Positions 17,662 through 26,947 are shown, numbered from the stretch's first letter. The stretch: 64,000 nucleotides of DNA from DASVWZ01 sp963708575 (GCA_963708575.1 CAVPTB010000007.1:744001-808000); one strand, 5' to 3'. Program-made: numbers and translations. Notes: a model not told the origin generated them from the sequence alone.

Positions 17662-20487
17662 GTGAAGAAACTCCTGTGGTTCAGCGCGATGATGGCGGTG
17701 TTGGGAGGCTGGGCGATCGTTTCTGCCCAGAAGAGCGGGCTGGTTTGGCGACGCCAAGGGTTGCCCACCAGCAAGGTGCTGATCGGGCCTACGCCGGGAA
17801 CAGTCGGGCGGCTGAATGGCTTCGCAGCAGCGATGGCGGTGAGTCCGGACGGGCAGTATGCCGCGATCATGAACGATGGATTCGGGAGCCAGGAAAATCG
17901 GTCCCATCAATCGATCGCTATTTGGAATTTAAGCTCAAACCAGATCGTGGATTTTCCCGATGAGCGGTTGTCGGAAGAAGCGCACCAAAGCTATTTTCTG
18001 GGGTTGACGTTCAGTGGAGATGGCGGGCATCTGTACGCGTCGATGGGGTCGATTACCGATCCCACGGGTACGACGGATGGTGACACGGGAAATGGAATTG
18101 CCGTCTACCGCTTTGAGGGCGGCAAGATTTCGCCGGAGCGGTTTTTGAAAATCGCTCCGCAAAAATTGGCGACCGGGAAAAAAGTCCTATACGGATTGCG
18201 GACGACCCCGAGCGGCACGGCGATTCCTTATCCCGCAGGCCTGGCGGTGATTAACAGGAAGAAGGGCAACGACCAGTTGCTGGTGGCGAACAACTATTCG
18301 GACAGTGTTGTCCTGATGGATGCCGGCTCCGGAGAGATCGTAAAGCAGTTCGATCTGAGCACGCATAGGGCTGTGCCTTCGGCTTTTCCGTATACGGTCG
18401 TGGCAAATCGAGACGGCAGCCGCGCATGGTGCAGCTTGTGGAATGGATCGAGTGTGGCCGAGTTGAACTTGAAGAATGGAAGGGTCACACGATGGATTCC
18501 ATTGCTCGAGCCGAAAGATCCGCTGGCGCCGGGTTCGCATCCGACCGCAATGCTGCTGAGCCGGGACGAGAAGACACTCTATGTAGCGCTTTCTAACGCC
18601 GACCGCGTGGCGGCGATATCGACGCAGAAGTCAGGTACGGTTCGCATGCTGGACACGATGGTGCCAGGGCAGAAGTTCCCGGGGAGTTATCCGAATGCAC
18701 TGGCGCTCACGGCGAATGGAAGCAAGCTGTTCGTCGCAGACGCGGCGGTGAACGCGGTGGCTGTCTTCGATGTCAAGGAGACGAACGGCCCTGAGCACGG
18801 GACGCAGACGGCGGAGGGATTCATTCCGACGGACTGGTATCCGACGGCGCTCGCGACGACCAAAGACGATTTGCTCATTGCTACATCCAAGGGACAAGGC
18901 ACCGGGCCGAACAATGGAGCGGATAGGTTAACCGGAGGTCGCAGGCATCGCGAGCATCCTTATATTCCGACGCTTTTGTATGGTTCGGCGATACGCCTGG
19001 GGGTTAACGATGTCGAGAAGCAGTTGCCGGAATTTACTAAGCGGGTGCAGGAAAACAATCTGTTTACGGCAGACTCCGGGGAAATTCAGTTTCAGCGGGG
19101 GGCGAACCCGATCAAGCACGTGATTTACATCATCAAGGAGAATCGCACGTACGATCAGGTGCTCGGGGACCTGAAGATTGCCAACGGCGATCCGACGCTG
19201 GTCATGTACGGCGCGGATATCACGCCGAATGAGCACAAGCTGGCGTTGCAGTTTGGCGTACTCGACAACTTCTACGATAGCGGCGAGGTTTCGGGCGATG
19301 GGCATGACTGGTCGACCGCGGCGATCACGAGCGATTACAACGAGAAGAACTGGCAGATCACCTATCGCGGAAAGGAGCGGACCTACGATTTTCAAGGCAT
19401 GGTGGGAGACGAACTGGCGCTGGAGAACGGTGTCTCGGATGTAGACGATCCGTCGACTGGATTTCTATGGGACAACGTCGCCAATCACAAAGTGAGCTTT
19501 CGCGATTATGGGGAGTTTGTGACTACGGTGTGGTGCAAGGATGAGCAGGTAGGATCGCCGACGGAGGGAACTCCTTCACCGCTGAAAGGGAATTGTGCGC
19601 GGGCGACGATTACGACGGGGGACACGCTGCCGGCGAATGTGGGGCAGCCGCATGGTTCGAAGAGTCCGTGGCCATGGCCAGTGCCGGCGATGCGAGAGAC
19701 GAAGGCCACGAAGGAGGCCTTGCGCGACCATTTTGACGCGAACTTCCCAGACTTCAATACAGAATATCCAGATCAGTTGCGGGCGGACGAGTTCCTGAAC
19801 GAGTTTGAAGGATATGTGCAGGCGAGGAAGCAGGGAAGCGGAAACCAATTGCCGACATTCGTGCTGCTCTACCTTCCGGACGATCATACGCATGGCACGA
19901 CGCCGGGAGCGCCGCGTCCGGCAGCGAGCGTAGCCGACAATGATTTAGCGGTGGGCCGGGTGGTGGATGCGGTTTCACATAGTCCTTATTGGGACGATAC
20001 GGCCATTTTTATGCTGGAAGATGATGCGCAAAATGGGGCGGATCACGTGGATGCGCACCGCTCAATTGCCTTCGTGATCAGCAAATTCGCGCCAGGTTCC
20101 CTGGAGCATCCGGTTGTAGATCACCGGTTCTATACGACGGTCAACATGATTCACACCATGGAAAATCTGCTGGGCCTTCCGCCGATGAATCAGAATGATG
20201 CTTATGCTCCCCTGATGTCGGCAGAGTTCGCGGGAACGGGCGATCAGCCGGCTTTCAATGTGGATTGGAGCAATCGGGACAACGGGTTGATTTATCAAAC
20301 CAATCCTGCGAAGGGTCAAGGGGCGGAGCAGTCACGGAGAATGGATTTCTCACGTCCGGATGCCGCCGAGGCATCGGTCCTGAATGCCATATTGTGGCGG
20401 GACCGAAAAGGTGCAACACCGATGCCTGCGCCGCAGCACAATGTGTTTGGTGCGCAAACGGGAAGCAGCGACTCGACTGATCGTTAA
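17662..20487 (+). CDS. Secreted YncE-like propeller / phosphoesterase fusion
   Basis: The 941-aa protein has a signal peptide (MKKLLWFSAMMAVLGGWAIVSAQ), an N-terminal beta-propeller of YncE/YVTN type (about residues 45-450; repeats such as ALTANGSKLFVADAAVNAVAV), and a C-terminal alkaline-phosphatase-superfamily phosphoesterase domain (about 475-900). The latter opens with IKHVIYIIKENRTYDQVLGD, the metal/nucleophile region of the acid phosphatase/phospholipase C family, and contains DDHTHG and EDDAQNGADHVD metal-ligand motifs. GTG start at 17662 follows AGGAGAG at 17651-17657. It probably frees phosphate from esters outside the cytoplasm. Its place right after phoU supports that, but no Pho box is visible upstream. 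Confidence 0.83.
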   Translation: MKKLLWFSAMMAVLGGWAIVSAQKSGLVWRRQGLPTSKVLIGPTPGTVGRLNGFAAAMAVSPDGQYAAIMNDGFGSQENRSHQSIAIWNLSSNQIVDFPDERLSEEAHQSYFLGLTFSGDGGHLYASMGSITDPTGTTDGDTGNGIAVYRFEGGKISPERFLKIAPQKLATGKKVLYGLRTTPSGTAIPYPAGLAVINRKKGNDQLLVANNYSDSVVLMDAGSGEIVKQFDLSTHRAVPSAFPYTVVANRDGSRAWCSLWNGSSVAELNLKNGRVTRWIPLLEPKDPLAPGSHPTAMLLSRDEKTLYVALSNADRVAAISTQKSGTVRMLDTMVPGQKFPGSYPNALALTANGSKLFVADAAVNAVAVFDVKETNGPEHGTQTAEGFIPTDWYPTALATTKDDLLIATSKGQGTGPNNGADRLTGGRRHREHPYIPTLLYGSAIRLGVNDVEKQLPEFTKRVQENNLFTADSGEIQFQRGANPIKHVIYIIKENRTYDQVLGDLKIANGDPTLVMYGADITPNEHKLALQFGVLDNFYDSGEVSGDGHDWSTAAITSDYNEKNWQITYRGKERTYDFQGMVGDELALENGVSDVDDPSTGFLWDNVANHKVSFRDYGEFVTTVWCKDEQVGSPTEGTPSPLKGNCARATITTGDTLPANVGQPHGSKSPWPWPVPAMRETKATKEALRDHFDANFPDFNTEYPDQLRADEFLNEFEGYVQARKQGSGNQLPTFVLLYLPDDHTHGTTPGAPRPAASVADNDLAVGRVVDAVSHSPYWDDTAIFMLEDDAQNGADHVDAHRSIAFVISKFAPGSLEHPVVDHRFYTTVNMIHTMENLLGLPPMNQNDAYAPLMSAEFAGTGDQPAFNVDWSNRDNGLIYQTNPAKGQGAEQSRRMDFSRPDAAEASVLNAILWRDRKGATPMPAPQHNVFGAQTGSSDSTDR

Positions 20488-20683
20488 TAGATCGCCCTCG
20501 ACAGGATATTTGTCCACGGCCAGTATGTACTCTCGATTCGAACCAGGCACTCTGTTCAGTGCTAGACTCCATTTCACTGGCCAACCGAAAAGCAGAGTTG
20601 CTGCTCGTCTGCAGCACACCACTTAACCGATTCCTCAACAGGCGTACATCGTTTCATGTAGTTCACAGCATCAGAGAAGCGGC

Positions 20684-21478
20684 ATGAAAGCATTGGCGCA
20701 ACAGGATGTGTATTCCATTTTCATGGACCGGCTGCGAACCGCTCCAGTCCGATTGCTGTTGCTGGACTACGACGGCACACTGGCACCATTTCAAACCGAT
20801 CGAGAGCATGCTTTTCCGTACCCCGAAGTCCCCGCGCTTATCGGGGAAATCGTAGGCAAAGGGACGCGAGTGGTGCTGATTAGCGGACGTCCGGCGCGAG
20901 AGTTAATGATGATCAGCGGGATCCACCCTCATCCGGAGATTTGGGGGAGCCACGGTATGGAGCGGCTGAAAGCGGATGGTACATACCACGTGGATGACCT
21001 GCCGAAAGACGCTGAAGCGGGGCTGATGCAGGCGGCAGACTTGTTGAGAGCCGCCGGGCTTGAGAACCGGATGGAACTGAAGTCCGGAGGAATTGCGGTG
21101 CACTGGCGAGGACTGGAAGCACAAGAGGTTCTAGCTCTGAAACAAAGTGTTCAGCAGCTGTCGGCGCCTCTTGTCAAAGAGCAGTCCCTCCGCTTGCTGG
21201 ATTTCGACGGTGGTATCGAACTGCGTGCGCCGGGCAAAGACAAAGGATCGGTGGTTCGCGCCATTTTAGGCGAAACAGGAACTGATGGCGCGATTGCATA
21301 TTTGGGGGACGACCGCACCGACGAAGACGCGTTTGAATCGCTGCGAGGACGGGGCTTGACGGTGCTGGTCAGAGAACAAAATCGAGCGACCAAAGCTGAG
21401 ATCTGGCTGAAGCCGCCAGAAGAACTAATTCGTTTTCTGGAAGATTGGTTGGAAGCCAGCGGAGGCAAAACCGTATGA
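20684..21478 (+). CDS. otsB: Trehalose-6-phosphate phosphatase
   Basis: HAD-family phosphatase that converts trehalose 6-phosphate to trehalose. LLLLDYDGTLAPF is the DxDGT motif with the nucleophile Asp, VVLISGRPARELM holds motif II Ser, and YLGDDRTDEDAF is the acidic motif IV. Length 264 aa, typical. The last four bases overlap the otsA start as ATGA, so the pair is translationally coupled. It makes the compatible solute trehalose with OtsA, useful under desiccation or osmotic stress. Confidence 0.93.
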   Translation: MKALAQQDVYSIFMDRLRTAPVRLLLLDYDGTLAPFQTDREHAFPYPEVPALIGEIVGKGTRVVLISGRPARELMMISGIHPHPEIWGSHGMERLKADGTYHVDDLPKDAEAGLMQAADLLRAAGLENRMELKSGGIAVHWRGLEAQEVLALKQSVQQLSAPLVKEQSLRLLDFDGGIELRAPGKDKGSVVRAILGETGTDGAIAYLGDDRTDEDAFESLRGRGLTVLVREQNRATKAEIWLKPPEELIRFLEDWLEASGGKTV

Positions 21479-23046
21479 TGCCGTGTGGACGGATGATCAA
21501 TGTGTCAAACCGGCTGCCCGTCACGATCAAGAAGACCGCGGCGGGAACCCGGGTGGAACACAGTTCGGGCGGATTAGCGACTGCGATTGAGAGCGCATGG
21601 GAAGACCGCTCGGGAGTGTGGACGGGATGGGCGGGAAATTCCGAAGATCAGCCGGTCGACGAGCTTCTGGCCAAGGCTTCGCGACGGCGACCGTACCGCC
21701 TACAAGGAATCGTTCTCACAGAAGATGAAATTACAAAGTTCTACGGCGGATTCGCCAACGAGATTGTCTGGCCACTCTTCCACGACATGCCAACGCGCTG
21801 CAACTTCGATCCGGATTACTGGGAAGTGTACAAGCGGGTCAATCGGAAATTTGCTAGCAGCGCGGCGCAGGATGCGAAGAGCGGAGACTGCGTTTGGGTG
21901 CATGATTATCACCTGATGCTGGTGGCGGAAAACCTGCGGCAGATGAACTGCCAGAGCAGGACCGGTTTTTTCCTTCATATACCGTTTCCCTCACCGGACA
22001 TTTTTGAAAAGCTGCCGTGGCGGGAGCCTATTCTCAACGCCTTGCTGGAATACGACGTGGTCGGTTTTCAAACGGACCGTGATCGAGCGAATTTCATGGC
22101 CTGCTTGAGCCATCAGCTGCCCAACCTCCGTCCGGTTTCAAACAACCGGCGCGAGACGATCCAGATAGGCGAGCGACAGGTTGTGGTGGGAACGTTTCCG
22201 ATTGGCATAGACTACGAAGAATTTTCCAGCAGAGCGGCGCGTCCTGAGGTGAAGGCGCGAGCGGAAACAGTCCGGCAGGAATTTACCGAGAACATTGTGG
22301 TGTTAGGTGTCGATCGACTGGACTACACCAAGGGTATTCCGGAGCGGCTGAAAGCATTCCGCATACTGCTGCGAGACTATCCCGAGTTGCGGCGGCAGAT
22401 CACATTGGCGCAGGTGGTAGTCCCGAGCCGCGAGGACTTGCCCAAGTACAGGGATCTGCGGCGTGACATTGAATTGATGGTGAGCCAGATCAACGGCGAA
22501 TTTACGGAGCGGGGATGGGTGCCGGTGCATTACATGCATCGCAATTTAGGGCGCGATGAATTGCTTGCATACTATCGTGCCGCTGATGTTGCCCTTATCA
22601 CGCCGTTGCGCGACGGGATGAATCTGGTGGCGAAGGAATTTTGCGCCGCGCAAGTGGATGAACGGGGAGTGCTGATTATCAGCGAATTCGCTGGGGCGAG
22701 CCACGAGTTGCGGCACGGGGCAATTCTGGTGAATCCCAATGACCTGGCCGCGGTGGGGAAGGCGATTCACGAAGCTGCCGTAATGCCGGCCGAAGAGAAA
22801 AGTACGCGCATGCGCCTGTTGCGCAGTTTGGTGAAAGAACACAATGTACAGCGTTGGGCGCAGTCGTTTCTTGAGGTGCTGGGAGGAAGCGGCGCGGCGG
22901 GAAAGAATGGAAGCCAGAGCGGGTCAGGAAATGTGCAACCGATTCAGCAGGCGCCTCCGGAGAATAAGGTGCCGGGGATTGCGTTGGTCGCTTCGCCGCA
23001 CTTGATGGCGAGACATTCGCATCGGCACCAGACTCGGGTGGGCTGA
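21475..23046 (+). CDS. otsA: Trehalose-6-phosphate synthase (GT20)
   Basis: Retaining GT-B glycosyltransferase joining a nucleotide-activated glucose to glucose 6-phosphate. Signature parts are NVSNRLPVTI at the N-terminus, SSGGLATAI, VWVHDYHLMLV, FFLHIPFPSPDIF, VDRLDYTKGIPERL and RDGMNLVAKEF, all as in E. coli OtsA. I start at the ATG of the ATGATG at 21475, with GGAGG at 21461-21465, which creates the ATGA overlap with otsB. An earlier in-frame start at 21445 would overlap otsB further and has no reason to be preferred. The 523-aa product carries a roughly 45-residue low-complexity tail beyond the usual end. Confidence 0.93.
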   Translation: MMPCGRMINVSNRLPVTIKKTAAGTRVEHSSGGLATAIESAWEDRSGVWTGWAGNSEDQPVDELLAKASRRRPYRLQGIVLTEDEITKFYGGFANEIVWPLFHDMPTRCNFDPDYWEVYKRVNRKFASSAAQDAKSGDCVWVHDYHLMLVAENLRQMNCQSRTGFFLHIPFPSPDIFEKLPWREPILNALLEYDVVGFQTDRDRANFMACLSHQLPNLRPVSNNRRETIQIGERQVVVGTFPIGIDYEEFSSRAARPEVKARAETVRQEFTENIVVLGVDRLDYTKGIPERLKAFRILLRDYPELRRQITLAQVVVPSREDLPKYRDLRRDIELMVSQINGEFTERGWVPVHYMHRNLGRDELLAYYRAADVALITPLRDGMNLVAKEFCAAQVDERGVLIISEFAGASHELRHGAILVNPNDLAAVGKAIHEAAVMPAEEKSTRMRLLRSLVKEHNVQRWAQSFLEVLGGSGAAGKNGSQSGSGNVQPIQQAPPENKVPGIALVASPHLMARHSHRHQTRVG

Positions 23047-23122
23047 GGGCTGAGGCGGCGTGGCGGTTCGCGTGTTGCAAGTGTCTTCCGCGGAGTGATA
23101 ACCTCGGCATGTGAATTGCCGA

Positions 23123-23197
23123 GCGGGAGTAGTTCAGCGGTAGAACGCCAGCTTCCCAAGCTGGATGTCGCCGGTTCGATCCCGGTCTCCCGCTCCA
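23123..23197 (+). tRNA. tRNA-Gly (CCC anticodon)
   Basis: The acceptor stem pairs GCGGGAG (23123-23129) with CTCCCGC (23187-23193), followed by discriminator T and an encoded CCA (23195-23197). The anticodon arm CCAGC-TTCCCAA-GCTGG presents CCC. The T arm CCGG-TTCGATC-CCGG is canonical. A discriminator T fits glycine tRNA. Confidence 0.96.
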
Positions 23198-23310
23198 AAA
23201 AATCCATAACTTTAGCGGTTGGTCAACGATAGATGAGCCACAGGCGGCTGTCAGGTTGGCCGAAATTCGGTTGCGGAATGCACCCACCGGTCTTCGTCCA
23301 TCGTCCGTTT

Positions 23311-23431
23311 CCCTTCGGCCTCAGCGTGAAGACGGTGCCAGCGGATTCTGAAAGAGGTGAGACCGCGCCGCTCCGAACCCGCCAGCCCGAAGGGGTGAAG
23401 CGCGACTGGATCCGTCTCTGAGGGCGAAGGG
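23311..23431. repeat. Inverted-repeat segment in the gap after tRNA-Gly
   Basis: CCCTTCGGCCTC (23311-23322) is mirrored by GAGGGCGAAGGG (23420-23431), 11 of 12 positions pairing. The 277-bp gap 23198-23474 has no supported gene. The arms may mark a degenerate interspersed element or a structured 3' region; the role is unknown. Confidence 0.35.
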
Positions 23432-23474
23432 ATCCCGCCTTCGCTCCGGGCCGAGCAAGCCTGCCAATCCTTCT

Positions 23475-24308
23475 CTATGTTCCCGTTCCGCCCAAATCCG
23501 CCTGCTGCGGACTCGGCTGTGCATCGTCGTTCACCTGCAGGTAACCTTGCCTGGATCCCTTTTGGGTAGGCGTGAACGTAACCTGAATGGTGCAATTGCC
23601 TCCAGCGGGCAAGCTGCTGGGACAATTGTTCGTCTGCGAAAAATCTCCGGGATCCGAACCTCCGATGGTTACACTGGAAATATTCAAAACGACCTTGCCT
23701 TGGTTCGTAAACGTGATCGTCTGGGGATTGCTGCTGGTTCCTACTGGCTGATCTCCGAAATTGACCCCGATCGGCGAGAACCCGACCGAAGTTCCGACGC
23801 CCGAAAGCGAAACCGTCTGCGGACTGTCCGGAGCGCTATCGTCCACCGTCAAATAGCCAGTGGATCTGCCAATATCCATGGGCGAAAAAGTCACGTGGAT
23901 CAGGCAATGTTGTCCGGGTGCCAGCCCTCCCGGGCAATTATTCTTTTGTCCGAAGGTGCCTGTGGTTGAGATGTTGGTCACATCAACATCAACTTCACCC
24001 ACGTTGGTTAAAGTTGCGGTCTGTGGAGAGCTGGTTGAGTTGAGCAGTTGCTTGCCAAACACCAGCTTGGACGGCGTCAGGGTGACCTTGGGAAAGATGA
24101 TCCCTGAACCCGACAGAGAAGTTGTCAGTGGACTTCCAACGCCTGGATAAACCACGGTCAGACTGCCGACGCGATTGCCGGATTTCGATGGCGTGAACGT
24201 GACCTGAATCTGACAATTTCCATCCACCGGGATGCTGCCTGGGCAATTATTGGTTTGGCTGAAATCACCGGCGTCGGTACCGCCAATCGCAATGCTGGTG
24301 ACTGTCAA
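23475..24308 (-). CDS. Choice-of-anchor-D repeats: downstream half of a frameshifted secreted protein
   Basis: This frame encodes three immunoglobulin-like repeats of about 100 residues, each with a DFSQTNNCP or FGQKNNCPGGL block, then GxxCxIxVTFTPxxxGxRxGYL, typical of choice-of-anchor-D/ASH-like domains of surface proteins. It has no signal peptide of its own. Upstream of the first ATG (24308) the same frame stays readable and sensible to about 24508, as YAGQGPTAFGGLGDFDQNG, where it joins the FG-GAP frame of the next entry. I therefore treat 25791-23475 as one gene split by a +1-type shift, not as an independent gene. Confidence 0.65.
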   Translation of the reverse strand: MTVTSIAIGGTDAGDFSQTNNCPGSIPVDGNCQIQVTFTPSKSGNRVGSLTVVYPGVGSPLTTSLSGSGIIFPKVTLTPSKLVFGKQLLNSTSSPQTATLTNVGEVDVDVTNISTTGTFGQKNNCPGGLAPGQHCLIHVTFSPMDIGRSTGYLTVDDSAPDSPQTVSLSGVGTSVGFSPIGVNFGDQPVGTSSNPQTITFTNQGKVVLNISSVTIGGSDPGDFSQTNNCPSSLPAGGNCTIQVTFTPTQKGSRQGYLQVNDDAQPSPQQADLGGTGT

Positions 24309-25791
24309 CGGAGTTGAACCGGCATTGTATAGGGTTACATCCTCGGGCTTGCTGCTCTTGCCGACCTTGTGCTGGCCGAAGTCGATGCTGTACGGATCCA
24401 GACCCGCCGAGATCTGCCAGTAAATCCCGCCATCCCCGGCGACGCCCAGGTGGCCGTTCTGATCGAAGTCGCCTAAGCCGCCAAACGCCGTCGGACCCTG
24501 ACCTGCATATACTCGCCGGCTGGAGCGTTCCGTCGCCGTTGCCCAAGTAGAGTGCCAATTCGTTACCCATTACCAGCACATCCTGGTTTCCGTCGCCATT
24601 AAAATCCGCAACCGCAACATCTGTACCAGGTGCAATCAATGCCGGTGGCCGAATGCCCGTCCCAGTTTGATTGGGAGCATCTTTACCTCTGGCGAAAGTC
24701 CCGTCTCCTCGGCCAATCAGCACGCCGCCTTTGTCGCTGACAATGTCCAGGTGCCCATCGCCGTTAATATCGGCGGTGGCAATTCCAAACGCCAAAGGGG
24801 CACTGTAGGTCTTGAAGTCTTTGTAGCCGAACACACCGTTTCCCTCGTTCAGAAAGACCATCACCGATTGGCGTTCTGTCCTGGGCACCGCAATGTCAAG
24901 ATTTCCATCCTCATTGAAATCGCCCAGAATCGGGCTACCTTCCATCCCCAAAGAAAGTTGAGACCCCCTACCAAAGGTGCCATCGCCATTGCCCAACCAA
25001 ACCTGGACGACGCTAAACCCCGCTCCGCGTAAATATCCCCCCGCGAGGAGATCGAGTTTGCCATCACCGTTGATGTCGCCCACAGCATAAGGAACCAGAG
25101 AATTTGCCGTGAGTACCGGATTTCTAAAATGCCCCTTCCCATCACCGAATATCACCGTCGAACTGCGTTCCAGTGCGGATCCCACCACCAGATCAAGCGA
25201 ACCATCGTTGTTGAAATCGCCGGCGAACATTGGTCCGGAGGCAACTTTGTTTACGCCCGTAAAAACCGACTTGATCGGCGCTTGGAACTTGCCGTGGCCT
25301 TCCCCCAAATAAACGGCGATGACGGAACCGAAATGGTCCGGGGTGCAGGTCGCCACGTCGGGGATACCGTCATTATTAAAGTCCGCGACCACGCTGGAAA
25401 CGCTGGCCTTGGCAGAAACGGCAGGATCGATCACGATCGACACCGTGGGCGCAGGTTTGCGCAAAGTGAATAGCGCTGTGTTGGAAACGCGATTCCTCTT
25501 CCCCAGATTCACTACCGTAACTTGAGCTGTCCCCGGTTTCGTCAGGTCCGAAGTGTCGATGGTCGCGGTCAACAATGTGCTCGACGTGACGACCGTCTCT
25601 TTCTGATTCCCATTCCACTCGAGCACCGCCGTCGGTCCGAAGTTGTCCCCGTGAACGGTCATGACGAAACCCTGGCTGCCGGGCGGAAGTGTCGAAGGAG
25701 ACAGTGGCGCCGCAATGTAAGGCACCGGCGCGGTCTGAGCCAGCGCGGCACCTGTAGCGAGAAGCAGGAAGATCAAGCGAAAGCGATGCAT
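24265..25791 (-). CDS. Secreted FG-GAP/VCBS repeat protein: upstream half of a frameshifted gene
   Basis: The N-terminus is a signal peptide (MHRFRLIFLLLATGAALAQ), then an IPT/TIG-like domain (about residues 25-115, HGDNFGPTAVLEWNG), then at least six FG-GAP/VCBS repeats with calcium-binding DxNxDGxxD loops (DFNNDGIPD, DFNNDGSLD, DINGDGKLD, DFNEDGNLD, DINGDGHLD, DFNGDGNQD), a likely beta-propeller. After YLGNGDGTLQPA (near 24515) this frame turns Arg-rich and senseless while the next frame continues properly, so the last roughly 85 codons are out of frame. Start at 25791 is set by GGAGG five bases upstream. The whole protein would be about 772 aa. Confidence 0.68.
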   Translation of the reverse strand: MHRFRLIFLLLATGAALAQTAPVPYIAAPLSPSTLPPGSQGFVMTVHGDNFGPTAVLEWNGNQKETVVTSSTLLTATIDTSDLTKPGTAQVTVVNLGKRNRVSNTALFTLRKPAPTVSIVIDPAVSAKASVSSVVADFNNDGIPDVATCTPDHFGSVIAVYLGEGHGKFQAPIKSVFTGVNKVASGPMFAGDFNNDGSLDLVVGSALERSSTVIFGDGKGHFRNPVLTANSLVPYAVGDINGDGKLDLLAGGYLRGAGFSVVQVWLGNGDGTFGRGSQLSLGMEGSPILGDFNEDGNLDIAVPRTERQSVMVFLNEGNGVFGYKDFKTYSAPLAFGIATADINGDGHLDIVSDKGGVLIGRGDGTFARGKDAPNQTGTGIRPPALIAPGTDVAVADFNGDGNQDVLVMGNELALYLGNGDGTLQPASICRSGSDGVWRLRRLRSERPPGRRRGWRDLLADLGGSGSVQHRLRPAQGRQEQQARGCNPIQCRFNSVDSHQHCDWRYRRR

Positions 25792-25946
25792 ATTGGCCTC
25801 CAAGGCAGAACCGACGGAGTTAGAGATAGACTCGACTACTGATGTTGCCTGGTACGGGACCCAATACAGGGGTGGTCGGGAGCGTGCCTTGCGGCGTCAG
25901 ACAGCATATCTCAGAACCACGCGGAAGTGAAGACGTTGCCGCAAAT

Positions 25947-25981
25947 GGTAGTGGGGCTACTTTGGAAGTAGCCCCACTACC
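25947..25981. repeat. Perfect 16-bp palindrome with 3-base loop
   Basis: GGTAGTGGGGCTACTT (25947-25962) and AAGTAGCCCCACTACC (25966-25981) match perfectly around TGG. No T-run follows on either strand. GCAAAT occurs just outside both arms (25941-25946 and 25983-25988) as a direct repeat. The surrounding 341-bp gap (25792-26132) separates two divergent units and shows nothing else I can name. Confidence 0.65.
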
Positions 25982-26132
25982 CGCAAATCGTTCATTTTCC
26001 GCGGTGGAGTCGATCAGGTCAACCACGCAACGCCCTGTTGGCTGGATAAGGTCTTAATTCCCCTTAATCCTCAATCATTGTTAGACTACGTCCCGGTCTG
26101 CAGACAAACTGGATCAAGTGCGGGAGCGAAGC

Positions 26133-26927
26133 ATGAAGACGAACCGGCTGTTGGCCGAACTGATTGCCGAATTCCTGGGAACCTTCGTCCTGATTTTGTT
26201 CGGCAGCGGAGTGGTCGCGATGGTGGTGCTGTTTCCTAGTAGCACATCGAGCGAACTGGCTCACGGGGGATATACGAATATCACGCTGGGGTGGGGCCTC
26301 GGCGTAACGATGGGCATTTATGTGGCGGGAAAGATTTCCGGGGCGCACCTGAATCCGGCGGTCACCCTGGCGGTTGCGATCTTTCGCGGCTTTCCCTGGA
26401 AGAAGGTACTGCCCTACTCCATGGCACAAACCGCAGGAGCGTTCGCCGCCGCTGCAGTGGTGTACAAGAACTACCTTCCTGCGTTCCAACAGGTGGATCC
26501 GCATCTCGAAAAAACGGCGGGAATTTTCACCACATTTCCGGCGTTTCCCTCATTACCGCAAGCTGGCTTTCTGGATCAGGTGATCGGGACTGGCTTACTT
26601 CTGCTACTGGTATTCGCCATCACCGATGAGTTTAATTTGCCGCCAGGCGCCAACATGGTTCCTCTGATGATTGGACTGGTAGTCGTGGCGATCGGCATGA
26701 GCTTCGGCGGAATGCACGGGTACGCTATCAATCCGGCCCGCGACTTTGGTCCACGGCTGTTCACAGTTCTGGCTGGCTTCCACAACAACGGCATCACGGA
26801 TGGTGCCCGGGTGTGGTGGGTGCCGGTAGTGGCTCCTTTAATCGGGGGCGTACTCGGAGCCGCGGTTTATGACTTCGGTATCCGGCGCTTCTTGCGGCAA
26901 CTTTCTTCGAACTCATCTGCTTCTTAG
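26133..26927 (+). CDS. glpF: Aquaglyceroporin, glycerol uptake facilitator
   Basis: Membrane channel for passive glycerol entry. Six membrane helices and the two half-helices carrying GAHLNPAVT and YAINPARDFGPR are present; the Asp after the second NPAR is the mark of glycerol-conducting GlpF rather than water-only channels. Length 264 aa. The ATG at 26133 has GGGAG upstream; a GTG at 26118 is an alternative. glpK begins 20 bp after the stop, so glpF-glpK-glpD read as one operon taking glycerol to dihydroxyacetone phosphate. Confidence 0.93.
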   Translation: MKTNRLLAELIAEFLGTFVLILFGSGVVAMVVLFPSSTSSELAHGGYTNITLGWGLGVTMGIYVAGKISGAHLNPAVTLAVAIFRGFPWKKVLPYSMAQTAGAFAAAAVVYKNYLPAFQQVDPHLEKTAGIFTTFPAFPSLPQAGFLDQVIGTGLLLLLVFAITDEFNLPPGANMVPLMIGLVVVAIGMSFGGMHGYAINPARDFGPRLFTVLAGFHNNGITDGARVWWVPVVAPLIGGVLGAAVYDFGIRRFLRQLSSNSSAS

Positions 26928-26947
26928 TGCCAAGAGCGGAGGATTGA

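Noticed and set aside
22944..23207. Minus-strand frame with GIEPATSSLGSWRS-like text across tRNA-Gly
   Set aside because: This is the well-known spurious protein made by reading the complement of a tRNA-Gly gene; the longer frame at 22679-23287 (GRPGSNRRHP type) is the same artefact.
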